A DNA stretch of 64,000 bases, from positions 1-64,000 of the forward strand of contig JALOOO010000002.1 in NCBI GenBank assembly GCA_025454375.1, written 5' to 3'. This document shows positions 53,977-62,443 of this stretch, one piece after another; position 1 is the first letter of the stretch, and the number at the start of each line of letters is the position of its first letter. Position numbers and translations under genes: made by a program. The notes under the pieces are model-generated. The model was not told the DNA's origin and did not search any database. It worked only from the letters and a program-made list of their open reading frames with translations. This DNA comes from Leptolyngbya sp. Prado105. GTDB taxonomy: Bacteria > Cyanobacteriota > Cyanobacteriia > Leptolyngbyales > Leptolyngbyaceae.

Positions 53977-55860
53977 ATGAGTCTCGCGTATCCCTCCCAT
54001 CCGCTCTATTCCACAGTGCGATCGTTGCCAGAGGTATGGTCGATCGCAGCAAAGCAGTTTGCAAATGTTCTCGCGGTACATGACCCCCATAGCAGCCCTG
54101 AAGTCAAATTGACCTATGCAGAACTCTACGACCAGATGCAGACCTTTGCAGCAGGGATTCAAGCCTTAGAGTTTCGAGTTGAGGAAGAGGAGAGCGTGCC
54201 GCCTCGGATTGCGTTGTTTTCTGATAACTGTCCAAGATGGTTGGTTGCGGATCAAGGAATTATGCGATCGGGTGCGGTTGATGTGGTTCGAGGAGCGCAG
54301 GCTGATCCGCTAGAGTTACGGTACATTTTGGAGCATAGTGGGTCGGTTGGAGTCGTCCTGCAAGATGCGGAACTCCTGAAAAAGTTAAGAGGCATTCTTT
54401 CAGAAGTGCCGATTCAGTTTGTGATTTTGCTTTCAGATGAAGCCGTAACTTCAGACACCTACAAAGTCATGACTTTTTCGGAACTGATGGAACTCGGTCG
54501 ATCGCATTCCCTTCAACCTGTGCAGCAAGACCGCAGTACGTTGGCGACATTGATGTATACCTCTGGCACATCAGGAATGCCAAAAGGCGTGATGCTCAGC
54601 CATGGAAATTTAATCTATGAAATCAATGGTGCTTATGCGGTCGCCCAACCGCAAGCTGGAGAAAGAGTGTTGAGCATTCTGCCGATTTGGCATTCTTATG
54701 AGCGATCGTTTGAGTACTTTATTTTCTCTAACGGCTGCACTCAGATTTATACAAACATTCGCTTTGTGAAAAAGGACTTAAAAGACTTCCAGCCGCACTA
54801 TATGGTTGGGGTTCCGCGTTTGTGGGAGTCCATTTATGAGGGGATTCAGAAACAATTTCGCGATCAGCCTGCGAAAAAGCAAAAATTGGTCAAATTCTTT
54901 CTAGAACAAAGCCAGAAATACATTCTGGCGCAACGGACTGCGAAGAATTTGAACTTAGACAACCTGAACCCGTCAGCCACTGAAAAGCTAACAGCGCGTG
55001 TGAAAGCAGCCTTGAGATTTCCGCTGCATCAGTTGGGCGATCGCTTAGTCTATCAAAAGGTAAGAGCGGGCACAGGCGGCACGTTGAAGTTTGTCGTCAG
55101 TGGTGGCGGCTCGATCGCGGATCACTTAGAAGACTTTTTCGAGATTGTTGGGATTAACATTCTCGGCGGGTATGGACTGACCGAAACCTCTCCGATCACT
55201 CATGCGCGTCGTCCCTGGCGCAATGTTCGCGGAGCAGATGGCGAGCCTTTACCCACGACTGAAACGCGAATTGTTGATCCAGAGACGCGCAAAGATTTAC
55301 CCGTTGGGCAGAGAGGGTTAATTTTGCTCCGAGGACATCAGATTATGCAGGGCTATTTCAAGAATCCTGAAGCCACAGCAAAAGCGATCGACTCAGAGGG
55401 CTGGTTTGACACAGGCGATCTGGGAATGCTAACGCCTCATGAGGATTTGATCATTACGGGACGCGCAAAAGATACGATCGTGCTAACCAATGGCGAGAAC
55501 ATCGAGCCACAGCCGATCGAGGATGCCTGTCTGCGCAGTCCTTATATTGACCAGATCATGCTGGTTGGACAGGATCAGAAAGTCCTGGGTGCGCTCGTGG
55601 TTCCAAACATGGAAGCGTTAGAACAGTGGGGAAGTAACGATCTCAGCAGTTCATCGGTGCAGGATTTATTCCGAGGGGAACTGGCGAAACTGGTGAAAGA
55701 GCGTCCGGGATATCGTCCAGACGATCGTATTGGAACGTTCAGACTGTTGAGTGAGCCGTTCTCAATGGAGAATGGATTATTGACGCAGACGTTGAAAATT
55801 CGTCGCAATGTTGTGATGGAGCGTTACCAAGGTATGATTGACGAGATGTTTTCGCAGTAA
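53977..55860 (+). CDS. aas: Acyl-ACP synthetase / long-chain acyl-CoA synthetase (AMP-forming)
   Basis: 627 residues of the AMP-binding (adenylate-forming) superfamily. Motifs are the P-loop-like LMYTSGTSGMPKGVMLSH near 190, LPIWHSYERSFEYF, GGYGLTETSPITHARRP near 400, the hinge GWFDTGDLG and the late K-bearing NGENIEPQPIEDA block. In cyanobacteria the single Aas enzyme activates free fatty acids onto ACP for recycling into lipids, and this sequence has the cyanobacterial pattern. ATG 53977 follows CAGGAGTCC. A terminator hairpin follows the stop. Confidence 0.9.
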   Translation: MSLAYPSHPLYSTVRSLPEVWSIAAKQFANVLAVHDPHSSPEVKLTYAELYDQMQTFAAGIQALEFRVEEEESVPPRIALFSDNCPRWLVADQGIMRSGAVDVVRGAQADPLELRYILEHSGSVGVVLQDAELLKKLRGILSEVPIQFVILLSDEAVTSDTYKVMTFSELMELGRSHSLQPVQQDRSTLATLMYTSGTSGMPKGVMLSHGNLIYEINGAYAVAQPQAGERVLSILPIWHSYERSFEYFIFSNGCTQIYTNIRFVKKDLKDFQPHYMVGVPRLWESIYEGIQKQFRDQPAKKQKLVKFFLEQSQKYILAQRTAKNLNLDNLNPSATEKLTARVKAALRFPLHQLGDRLVYQKVRAGTGGTLKFVVSGGGSIADHLEDFFEIVGINILGGYGLTETSPITHARRPWRNVRGADGEPLPTTETRIVDPETRKDLPVGQRGLILLRGHQIMQGYFKNPEATAKAIDSEGWFDTGDLGMLTPHEDLIITGRAKDTIVLTNGENIEPQPIEDACLRSPYIDQIMLVGQDQKVLGALVVPNMEALEQWGSNDLSSSSVQDLFRGELAKLVKERPGYRPDDRIGTFRLLSEPFSMENGLLTQTLKIRRNVVMERYQGMIDEMFSQ

Positions 55861-55873
55861 TGTAAAATCATCG

Positions 55874-55912
55874 GGGCTAAACGATCTCAGAGCTTAAGTT
55901 TAGCCCGCTTTT
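55874..55912 (+). terminator. Terminator after aas
   Basis: GGGCTAAA, 17-base loop, TTTAGCCC and then GCTTTTACG. Confidence 0.75.
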
Positions 55913-55937
55913 ACGTTCCCCCTCTCTAACTCACCGT

Positions 55938-56387
55938 ATGGAAATCTCTAAGTCTCATTTGCTCCTTCAGCGCAATGTTAATGTCAAAGCGATCGTCACT
56001 CCCCGCTGGAAGGAAGAGGCACAGCAAACGCTGCAAGCACAGTTGAATCAGACGGATACGCAGTTGCAGCAGCTTGAAATGCAGATGCAGCAAGTCTTAA
56101 CAGAAGTGCAGCGGCAGACGATCCAACCGGGAAGCCCTGAGGCGTTGCAGCAGAGTGAGAATATTCGGATGCAGTTTAATCAGCGCAAGAGTGAGCTACT
56201 AGAACAAAAGAATCAAAGCTTGCAGCAGCTTCAGCAGATCCAACTGTTGGAGTTAAATGAGGAGGTGCAGCAGGGTCAGATTGGCAGTGTGTTTCAGATT
56301 CAGCCCGGAGACAATTTGATTGAGATGATGAACGTTGAGATTCTCTTGCGCGATGGCGTGGTGGAAGAGATTCGCGGCATTATCTAG
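55938..56387 (+). CDS. YlqD family protein
   Basis: 149 residues. It begins with a beta-type segment (LLLQRNVNVKAIVTPRWKEEAQ), continues as a Gln-rich coiled coil (about 30-110, QLQQLEMQMQQVLTEVQRQ) and ends in a small domain (GSVFQIQPGDNLIEMMNVEILLRDGVVEEIRGII). This matches YlqD as annotated in Firmicutes and cyanobacteria; function is unknown. It is followed 36 bp later by the Uma2 gene. Confidence 0.85.
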   Translation: MEISKSHLLLQRNVNVKAIVTPRWKEEAQQTLQAQLNQTDTQLQQLEMQMQQVLTEVQRQTIQPGSPEALQQSENIRMQFNQRKSELLEQKNQSLQQLQQIQLLELNEEVQQGQIGSVFQIQPGDNLIEMMNVEILLRDGVVEEIRGII

Positions 56388-56423
56388 ACTGAAGGATAAC
56401 GCGATCGTATTTTGGGAGGTCAG

Positions 56424-56996
56424 ATGACAGTCGTTGTGAAAAATGCTGGACAATGCACCATTTACTACGATCGCACCTGGACGCATTTTAAGCTGATGCA
56501 GCAAAGCTTAGAAGGGGTTTCGGGAGTGCGTCTGTCCTACTTTAAGGGTGAGATTGAGCTTTTTATGCCGGGACGAGAACACGAATTTTTCTCGCGGATC
56601 ATTGGTTTTTTGATCATGCTGTTTTGCGTCGATCGTGGAATTCGGTTCTTTCCAACAGGTTCAATGAGGCAAGAGAAAGAAGGCGAATGTGCGCTAGAAG
56701 CAGACGAGTCATATTGCATTGGCGATCGCAAAACGACTCCTGATTTATCGATCGCAATCATTTTTACCAGTGGCAGTGCGGCTAAGCTTGCTCAGTATCA
56801 AGTGTTAGAAGTGCCTGAAGTTTGGTTTTGGGAAGATGGGGTATTTTCGCTCTATTGCTTTGTGAATGGGAGGTATCAACAGATTTCCCGCAGTCAAATC
56901 TTTGAAAATTTGGACATCGATTTGTTGACTCGATGTGTGTTGATGGCAGCGACGAATGAACTTGACGCGATCGCAACTTTTCGACAAGGATTATAG
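56424..56996 (+). CDS. Uma2 family (DUF820) PD-(D/E)XK nuclease-like protein
   Basis: About 190 residues. Uma2 proteins are numerous in cyanobacteria and share the restriction-endonuclease fold. The LSYFKGEIELFMPGREHEFFSRIIGFLI start (with the E of the fold), ALEADESYCIGDRKTTPDLSIAII (the PD motif) and VPEVWFWEDGVFSLY block are typical, but the usual ExK on the last strand appears as EVWFW, so catalysis is doubtful. Some members are thought to be selfish or transposon-linked; no role is established. ATG 56424 follows GGGAGGT. Confidence 0.85.
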   Translation: MTVVVKNAGQCTIYYDRTWTHFKLMQQSLEGVSGVRLSYFKGEIELFMPGREHEFFSRIIGFLIMLFCVDRGIRFFPTGSMRQEKEGECALEADESYCIGDRKTTPDLSIAIIFTSGSAAKLAQYQVLEVPEVWFWEDGVFSLYCFVNGRYQQISRSQIFENLDIDLLTRCVLMAATNELDAIATFRQGL

Positions 56997-57031
56997 TCCA
57001 GTATCTATCAACACTTCTTTGATACTGAACT

Positions 57032-57403
57032 ATGAAATGGATGACAATGGCTCTGCTGACGGGATTGCTAGGACTCTCGATCGTGCAAGCACCAGCATTT
57101 GCTCAAACTTCGACATTTGAAACGCGAGTGAGAGAAATTGAAGCGTTGAGTCGGGCGAAGAATTTGGCGCGGCAGGCAGCAGAGACGGTAAATGGAGGTT
57201 TAGCGCAATATCGAGCAGAACTTTCAATGCACGGATTCGCTGCAAAATCACCTTTTGTCGATCGAGGAGATCACTGGATTTTTACCTTTAAAGGAAATGT
57301 TCCGGGTGTAGCGGAGCCTTCGATCGAGAGCGAAATCCGAGTCGATAAAGCAGATTTTAAGACAACAGTGCTTTACAATGGCGCGATTCGGTCAGAACGT
57401 TAA
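57032..57403 (+). CDS. Small secreted protein of unknown function
   Basis: 123 residues with a clear signal peptide (MKWMTMALLTGLLGLSIVQAPAFAQ). The mature protein has an amphipathic helix (VREIEALSRAKNLARQAAETVNGGLAQYRAE) and a beta-rich end (HWIFTFKGNVPGVAEPSIESEIRVDKADFKTTVLYNG). I recall similar unannotated cyanobacterial proteins but no named domain. Probably periplasmic. An 11-bp hairpin follows the stop. Confidence 0.75.
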   Translation: MKWMTMALLTGLLGLSIVQAPAFAQTSTFETRVREIEALSRAKNLARQAAETVNGGLAQYRAELSMHGFAAKSPFVDRGDHWIFTFKGNVPGVAEPSIESEIRVDKADFKTTVLYNGAIRSER

Positions 57404-57417
57404 GATATTTCCGGTCG

Positions 57418-57448
57418 ATTCTCCAATTGCCTTGGTAAATTGGAGAAT
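57418..57448. terminator. Hairpin after the small secreted protein
   Basis: ATTCTCCAATT, 9-base loop, AATTGGAGAAT. Perfect 11-bp stem, no T-run. Confidence 0.6.
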
Positions 57449-57483
57449 AGTACAACCTCTCAACGCGATCGGGCACCTTTTCT

Positions 57484-59469
57484 ATGCGTCATCAGACTAT
57501 GCGTAATCAGAATCAATCAGTGTTTGCCTTTTTATTGGGGAGCTTGCTTGTCTGTTCTGTTCCGGTTGGCGCAGAGGGGGTACAGGCACAACAGTCTGTT
57601 TCGCAACAGCAAGAATTAGCCCAACTCCGCCAAGAACAACAACTGCGATCGCAAGTTCAATCCGAAATTGATCGAGCATTCAGCCGTTCGAGCTTGCTGC
57701 TGAATGTTGCGCTGATTACCTTAACGCTATTCCCGATCGCGATTTTGGCGGCACTGTGGCGATTTCGGCAGGTGATTGTGCGAGAAATTGTCGATCGTGG
57801 AATGCACCAGCTTCAGAATTTGACAGAAGTCGAACACCAATTGCAAGATGTGCAGCAAGAAGCAGAGCGCAAAATTCAACAGTCGCGCCAAATTATTCAA
57901 CAGCTTGAAACAGAAGTTCAAGCGTTACAAACAAGAATTTCAGAAGATGCAGAAAGCTTAACAGGCATGACGACCCAGCTTTCTCGGGCGCAATCAGAAT
58001 TACTTGCTGGACTCGAAACTCAGGTCAATCTCTCGAAGCGAGAATTAGAGAGATTGACGAATGAATTTGCCTCTCATTTATCCGTGTTACAAACGGATGT
58101 GGATCAGCAAAATGCGATCACCCAAACGAGCTTTAGCGAACTGAACCATCAATTAATGTCGCAAGTAGATGGAATCGAAGCATTTGCGGCACAGCAGCAG
58201 CAACTGGCTCAAGAACACCTCACTCGATCGCAAGAGCACATTGCGACCCATCTCGAACACCAGCACGCTGACCTAATTCAACGCTTACAGCAGATTGAAC
58301 AAGAGTACACCGTTCGCCTGAATGAATCCGAATTGCAAACGGATCAAAAACGCAGCGAACTTTTAGAAAGCTTAGGACAACTCAAAACCGAATTTGCAGC
58401 ACAACTTTCGATTCTGCATTCTGACACCCAACAACAACGCGATCGCGTTCGTGAACGGATTGATCAGCTTGAAGTCGAGTTTGCAGAATCGCTCTCAGAA
58501 AAGCAATCTGATCTAGAACAGCATCAGCAATCCGTGAAAGACTCGATCGTATCCAAGCAGTCTGATTTTGTGACTCAAGTTTCCGAACTAGAGTCCAGTG
58601 CAATTCAAGGCAGAACCAACTTCCTCGACAAGCTAAGACTGCTAGAATCCGATGCAACTCAGCAGAAGCAAGCCATTTTCAATAAGTTGCAGAGCTTAGA
58701 AATTGAATTCGTCTCACAGCTTTCTGGACTGCGCGAACAGGCTCAAAATCGTCGTCCGGCTGAATCCTTCTCTGGTTCTGAATCGGATGATCTTGAACAG
58801 GCAGATTCACTGTTTAAATCAGGACAGTTTGAAGCCGCGATCGCCCATTACGACCAAGCACTCAAACATCAAGCGAACAATCCTGAAATCTGGCTCAAAC
58901 GAGGGTTAGCCTTGGGACGATTGAAGCAATACAAGGATGCAATTTTCTCTTACGATCGCGCGACGCAACTTGACCCAGATTATTCTGAAGCCTGGTGTGA
59001 TCGTGGGGTTGCGCTCGGAAAGCTGCAACGGCATGAAGAAGCCTTTCGTTCTTTTGATCAAGCCGTAAAAGTCCGTTCAGAAAATGCGATCGCCTGGTTA
59101 AATCGCGGCTTAGCTTTGCAAATGTTAGGTCGTGATGCGGAAGCCTTGGCATCGTTTGATGAAGCCTTGAGAATTGATTCGGAAGCTTACAAAGTTTGGA
59201 ACTATCGCGGGTATTTATTGATTCAGCTAGAGCGCGATCGTGAGGCCTTGGAGTGTTTTGACAATGCGATCGACATTCAGCCAAAATATTCTCCTGCGTA
59301 CTATAACAAAGCGATTTGTTATGCACTTCAGGGACATACCCAGGCAGCGATCGAGAATTTAGAAGAAGCGATCCGATTGAATCCGCGCTATCGAGAGGAT
59401 GCAAAAAATGACCCAGAATTTGAGCAGATTATGAGCGATCAGCGTTTCCGAGAATTAGTTGAACATTGA
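57484..59469 (+). CDS. Membrane-anchored coiled-coil and TPR protein
   Basis: 661 residues. The N-terminus carries a signal-like hydrophobic stretch (FAFLLGSLLVCSVPVGAEG) and, near 65-85, a transmembrane helix (LLLNVALITLTLFPIAILAALW). A long coiled coil, about 95-420, is rich in Gln/Glu/Ser. Residues 430-655 hold about six TPR units (AIAHYDQALKHQANNPEIWLKRG, DAIFSYDRATQLDPDYSEAWCDRG, and so on), ending in a partial repeat. The TPR part binds protein partners; the coil may form an oligomeric spacer. Cyanobacteria have many such proteins without assigned roles. The start could be ATG 57484 or 57499. Confidence 0.85.
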   Translation: MRHQTMRNQNQSVFAFLLGSLLVCSVPVGAEGVQAQQSVSQQQELAQLRQEQQLRSQVQSEIDRAFSRSSLLLNVALITLTLFPIAILAALWRFRQVIVREIVDRGMHQLQNLTEVEHQLQDVQQEAERKIQQSRQIIQQLETEVQALQTRISEDAESLTGMTTQLSRAQSELLAGLETQVNLSKRELERLTNEFASHLSVLQTDVDQQNAITQTSFSELNHQLMSQVDGIEAFAAQQQQLAQEHLTRSQEHIATHLEHQHADLIQRLQQIEQEYTVRLNESELQTDQKRSELLESLGQLKTEFAAQLSILHSDTQQQRDRVRERIDQLEVEFAESLSEKQSDLEQHQQSVKDSIVSKQSDFVTQVSELESSAIQGRTNFLDKLRLLESDATQQKQAIFNKLQSLEIEFVSQLSGLREQAQNRRPAESFSGSESDDLEQADSLFKSGQFEAAIAHYDQALKHQANNPEIWLKRGLALGRLKQYKDAIFSYDRATQLDPDYSEAWCDRGVALGKLQRHEEAFRSFDQAVKVRSENAIAWLNRGLALQMLGRDAEALASFDEALRIDSEAYKVWNYRGYLLIQLERDREALECFDNAIDIQPKYSPAYYNKAICYALQGHTQAAIENLEEAIRLNPRYREDAKNDPEFEQIMSDQRFRELVEH

Positions 59470-59493
59470 TGGTTCGCTCTCGTTTCTCACCTG

Positions 59494-59513
59494 CACGGGA
59501 TTTAAATCTCGTG
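59494..59513. terminator. Possible terminator hairpin between convergent genes
   Basis: CACGGGATTT/AAATCTCGTG, nearly perfect 10-bp palindrome with one G-T pair, in the gap between the TPR genes. Confidence 0.4.
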
Positions 59514-59538
59514 TGGGTCATTGAATGGGTTGCGTTTC

Positions 59539-59832
59539 TTAGGGGTTAAAATCTCCTGCCTTGATTCCTTCTCGGATATCATTTGCTAGATCTAGCATGA
59601 CTTGTGCTTTAGAAAGTTCTCCTTGGATTTTAAAGAGATCAGCCGCTTTCTCTGCATCTACGATCGCAGCTTCAGGTTGATTAATGCTCGCAAAGACATT
59701 ACTACGATACCAATAGGCTTCAATGTAATTAGGCTCAAGCGAGATTGCCTTTGTCAACTCAATGATTGCCTCTTGCCGTTTATTTGCAATTGCTAACTGC
59801 TGCCCACGTTCCAAGAAATACTTAGCATCCAT
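59539..59832 (-). CDS. Small TPR protein
   Basis: About 97 residues forming roughly two TPR hairpins: AKYFLERGQQLAIANKRQEAIIELTKAISLEPNYIEAYWYRSNVFASINQPEAAIVDAEKAADLFKIQG, then a capping helix. The track starts at 59961 with a 43-residue Cys-containing leader that does not look like TPR or a signal; ATG 59832 (MDAKYFL) fits better. Role unknown, a protein-interaction adaptor by fold. Confidence 0.7.
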   Translation of the reverse strand: MDAKYFLERGQQLAIANKRQEAIIELTKAISLEPNYIEAYWYRSNVFASINQPEAAIVDAEKAADLFKIQGELSKAQVMLDLANDIREGIKAGDFNP

Positions 59833-60049
59833 AGTCAATTGTGAAATCAGATTTGTTCGAGTCTTTAAACATAGTCCATCGTTAATGCGATTAATGTTAT
59901 CTGCAATCAAGCAATTGGGGGAGTGCGTTTCAGCACCAGCCTCCTGAACAGGTGCCATCATTGAAAAAACAGTGACAACTGTCTATATAGAGAGACTCCA
60001 TAGCAAATACTTAGATACTTGATTCATTTTTTGATCACTCCAGATTAAC

Positions 60050-60685
60050 TTAAAGATTCGTTAAGTAGTCCATCCGCTCAAGTTCTTCTGGAAAAAGATT
60101 ACCGATTTCCAAAATAATAGATTGATCTGAGCCAAAAACTCCATCGTCCACGACTAGGGCAGGGATATAAGCATCTTGCGATTGAAGAAAATTCAAAGTG
60201 AAAAGATACGCATTGTGAATAGGTTGTTCGATCTGTGTGAGGTCTGATTGAAACTCAATCTGGTCGCCTGTATCTGATGCCTCAGAGTGTAATCTTTCTC
60301 TCAGGATTCCAGCTTGATAAAAGTGGTATTGCAGCCATCCACCGGTATCACTATTAACATAGGAAATCACAGGAACCTTGAGGATAGCGGAAATTGTAGA
60401 CGCATCAGATTTACCTAACCACATTTGCTGAGTTTGTAAATGTAATTGGTAAACCAAAGCCCAAGGATGACCCGATAGGGAAAACACTAATGTGCTTTCT
60501 CTCGCATCGACTGTCAGACCGGAAGCATTAGGAAACCAGTTCCATTGCTTGAGTTGACTGAGAGTTTGAGCTACGGTGGCAACCGGGGCTTTAATTAAGA
60601 GAAATGCAAGATTGAGGTCAATCGATTCAATTCCTCGACGAGTTGCGAGCGATTCATGATCAGGTCTAACAAGGAAAATAGTCAT
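60050..60685 (-). CDS. Unknown protein, candidate immunity partner of the PD-(D/E)XK protein
   Basis: 211 residues, no signal or membrane segment, mixed alpha/beta (FLVRPDHESLATRRGIESIDLNLAFLLIKAP, VTVDARESTLVFSLSGHPWALVY, VVDDGVFGSDQSIILEIGNLFPEE). No family is recognised. It starts 20 bp after the stop of the upstream nuclease-like ORF on the same strand, the place where immunity genes lie in polymorphic-toxin loci. The immunity reading is inferred from position only. Confidence 0.55.
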   Translation of the reverse strand: MTIFLVRPDHESLATRRGIESIDLNLAFLLIKAPVATVAQTLSQLKQWNWFPNASGLTVDARESTLVFSLSGHPWALVYQLHLQTQQMWLGKSDASTISAILKVPVISYVNSDTGGWLQYHFYQAGILRERLHSEASDTGDQIEFQSDLTQIEQPIHNAYLFTLNFLQSQDAYIPALVVDDGVFGSDQSIILEIGNLFPEELERMDYLTNL

Positions 60686-60705
60686 GTGATTGTAGTTTTC
60701 ATGCG

Positions 60706-61359
60706 TTACAAACGCCCAAGTCTGCCTGGTCCAACAGGTAACGGAGCAGCGAGCGAAAAGAAATATACCTCGGGATTTGCGATATTCGCCGCGCCCAATT
60801 GCAAATTATCCAGCACTGCTGGAGTACTAGGAATTTCGCAAGCAATAGTGTGTAAAATAGCAACCCGCTTAATGCTAGCCTCAAAGCGAGTTTTGCGACT
60901 AATTGAGGTGACATCAGATGTAGTCATGAAGACAATCGCCGGAACTCCACTACCATTGCCTGCGGGACTATTCCGTAGGGCATCAAGAAATCCTAGAACT
61001 TGGTAGTTTTGATAGCTTGGTGGTAGCCGTGTAGGGTGTACAGCTTTCGATTCGTAAAATACACTGTTTGCAAAAGTTGCAATTCCTCCCGGCGTTACAA
61101 CAATTAATGGCATAACTCCATCAGGCTGTACATTTGAAATCCTCGCTCTTGTCAATCGATCTTGGGAGAAAAACTTGACTGGATTTCTTGCAATTCGCAT
61201 ACTCGGGATAATAGTATTTAGCGCAAATGCTTCAAACCTCAACTCAACTTGAGTTGGTGGAATGTTGAGATTGGTGGCAATAGCTTCTAGCCTAACTTTA
61301 GTCAAGGGTGTTTGGTTAGAGTTAACACAACTTTGCGCCTGTACTAATATTTGAGGCAA
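60706..61359 (-). CDS. PD-(D/E)XK restriction-endonuclease-like protein, possible toxin
   Basis: 217 residues. The nuclease pattern is visible: Glu43 in VELRFEAFALN, the acidic Asp80 in VQPDGVM, then a beta strand with E103-S-K105 in FYESKAVHP, followed by a Gln-bearing helix (SYQNYQVLGFLDAL). This order and spacing fit PD-(D/E)XK toxins and related REase-fold proteins. No secretion or delivery domain is present. It has only a TTG start (61359), since an in-frame TAG precedes it, hinting at an orphan toxin tip or a truncated gene. A candidate promoter (TTGACA) lies about 90 bp upstream on that strand. Function not proven. Confidence 0.55.
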   Translation of the reverse strand: MPQILVQAQSCVNSNQTPLTKVRLEAIATNLNIPPTQVELRFEAFALNTIIPSMRIARNPVKFFSQDRLTRARISNVQPDGVMPLIVVTPGGIATFANSVFYESKAVHPTRLPPSYQNYQVLGFLDALRNSPAGNGSGVPAIVFMTTSDVTSISRKTRFEASIKRVAILHTIACEIPSTPAVLDNLQLGAANIANPEVYFFSLAAPLPVGPGRLGRL

Positions 61360-61474
61360 AACGAAAGTTATCCTTGACGGAAATCGGAGTTTCAGAAGCT
61401 AAAACTCCTCCTGCGATAGAGTTCAAATTCAATCGATCGTGTCAAGCTAAAAATAAGCTCTACTTATTACTGTT

Positions 61475-61552
61475 ATGAACCAAGCAAAGTTATGGATTGG
61501 TGTCATTTCCGTACTAGTTTTGTACTGGGTCTTAGCCAACTCACTCGTTTAA
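61475..61552 (+). CDS. Possible 25-residue membrane miniprotein
   Basis: ATG 61475 opens a frame coding for a single transmembrane helix (MNQAKLWIGVISVLVLYWVL, then ANSLV) and a TAA. The make-up (one helix, short polar start) resembles small photosystem or NDH subunits of cyanobacteria, but I cannot match it to any of PetG/L/M/N, PsbT/M/X, PsaM or NdhP/Q. No strong ribosome site. Spacing between a minus-strand gene and the Spx-like gene leaves room for its own transcript. Confidence 0.42.
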   Translation: MNQAKLWIGVISVLVLYWVLANSLV

Positions 61553-61610
61553 CCTGTACAGTCATTCAAAAACATGAGATAAACAGCATTGCAGTCAATC
61601 GGCAATCCTG

Positions 61611-61961
61611 ATGAGTCTCCAAATTTATGGAATTCCTAACTGTGGAACCTGCAAAAAAGCACTGTCCTGGTTAGATAGCAAAAAAATCGCTTACGAATTC
61701 ATCAACACTAAAGAACATCCTCCCGCCAAAACCACGATCGCAAAATGGGTCGCCGAACTGGGAGCAAAACCGATGCGAAATACGTCAGGGCAATCTTACC
61801 GCGCCATAGGTGACGAAAAGCAAACTTGGAGCGATGCCGAATGGACAGAAGCCTTTGCCAAAGATGCCATGTTGCTCAAGCGCCCTCTGTTTGTCAAAGA
61901 CCAAACCGCGATCGCGGTAGGCTTCAAAGCAGATCAAATCGAAAAAGCCCTCAGCCAATAG
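61611..61961 (+). CDS. Spx/ArsC-like thioredoxin-fold protein (YffB type)
   Basis: 116 residues of the ArsC/Spx family: MSLQIYGIPNCGTCKKALSWL with the N-terminal CxxC (Cys in PNCGTC), INTKEHPPAKTTIAKWV, and LLKRPLFVKDQTAIAVGFKADQIEKAL. The PNCGTC motif suits Spx/MgsR or arsenate-reductase-like proteins, while the arsenate-binding Arg pattern is not obvious, so a redox regulator or glutathione-type enzyme is more likely. Cotranscribed with the DUF2237 gene 19 bp downstream. Confidence 0.85.
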   Translation: MSLQIYGIPNCGTCKKALSWLDSKKIAYEFINTKEHPPAKTTIAKWVAELGAKPMRNTSGQSYRAIGDEKQTWSDAEWTEAFAKDAMLLKRPLFVKDQTAIAVGFKADQIEKALSQ

Positions 61962-61980
61962 ACCCAGGGAGACACAAGTT

Positions 61981-62355
61981 ATGATCATGAGTCGCGCCAG
62001 AAATGTCCTCGGTGGAGAACTGCAAAGCTGTTGTCGATCGCCGATCACCGGATACTACCGCGATGGATTCTGTAGTACTGGAGCCGGAGACGTTGGTATC
62101 CATGTCGTCTGCGCTCAACTGACCCAAGAATTTCTCGAATTCAGCAAAGCGCAAGGCAATGATCTGATCACGCCGATGCCGCTCTACGACTTTCCAGGAC
62201 TAAAACCAGGCGATCGCTGGTGTCTCTGCGCCTCTCGTTGGAAAGAAGCGCTCGACGCAGGCGTTGCCCCCCCGGTCGTCCTCGATGCCACTCATGCCGC
62301 TGCCCTCGAATATGTCTCACTGAGTGACTTAAAGCAACATGCAGTTACCGAGTAA
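61981..62355 (+). CDS. DUF2237 protein
   Basis: 124 residues matching DUF2237: ARNVLGGELQSCCRSPITGYYRDGFCSTGAGDVGIHVVCAQLT, FLEFSKAQGNDLITPMP, and GLKPGDRWCLCASRWKEALDAGVAPPVVLDATHAAAL. Several Cys residues are conserved (QSCC, GFC, CLCASRW), possibly metal ligands. Function unknown. It pairs with the Spx-like gene. Confidence 0.9.
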   Translation: MIMSRARNVLGGELQSCCRSPITGYYRDGFCSTGAGDVGIHVVCAQLTQEFLEFSKAQGNDLITPMPLYDFPGLKPGDRWCLCASRWKEALDAGVAPPVVLDATHAAALEYVSLSDLKQHAVTE

Positions 62356-62401
62356 AAAATAATCTAATAAAGCTGTGTTCAAGAAATAAAATCTCGCAGT
62401 A

Positions 62402-62431
62402 CCTTAGATTGCTTGAGACGGTGATCTAAGG
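62402..62431 (+). promoter_or_regulatory. Hairpin covering the ribosome site of the GH76-like gene
   Basis: CCTTAGAT (62402) pairs with ATCTAAGG (62424), and the last bases of the right arm form the AAGGAG ribosome site 12 bases before ATG 62444. Folding would hide the site and could regulate translation. Confidence 0.4.
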
Positions 62432-62443
62432 AGATGCGATCGC

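Noticed and set aside
56424-56996. Uma2 gene as part of a mobile element
   Set aside because: No inverted repeats or transposase were seen around it; Uma2 genes are simply abundant in cyanobacteria.
61322-61432. Short frame with SIAGGVLASE, resembling a double-glycine peptide leader
   Set aside because: It overlaps the start of the nuclease-like gene in another frame, has only a TTG start, and no transporter or maturation gene lies nearby.
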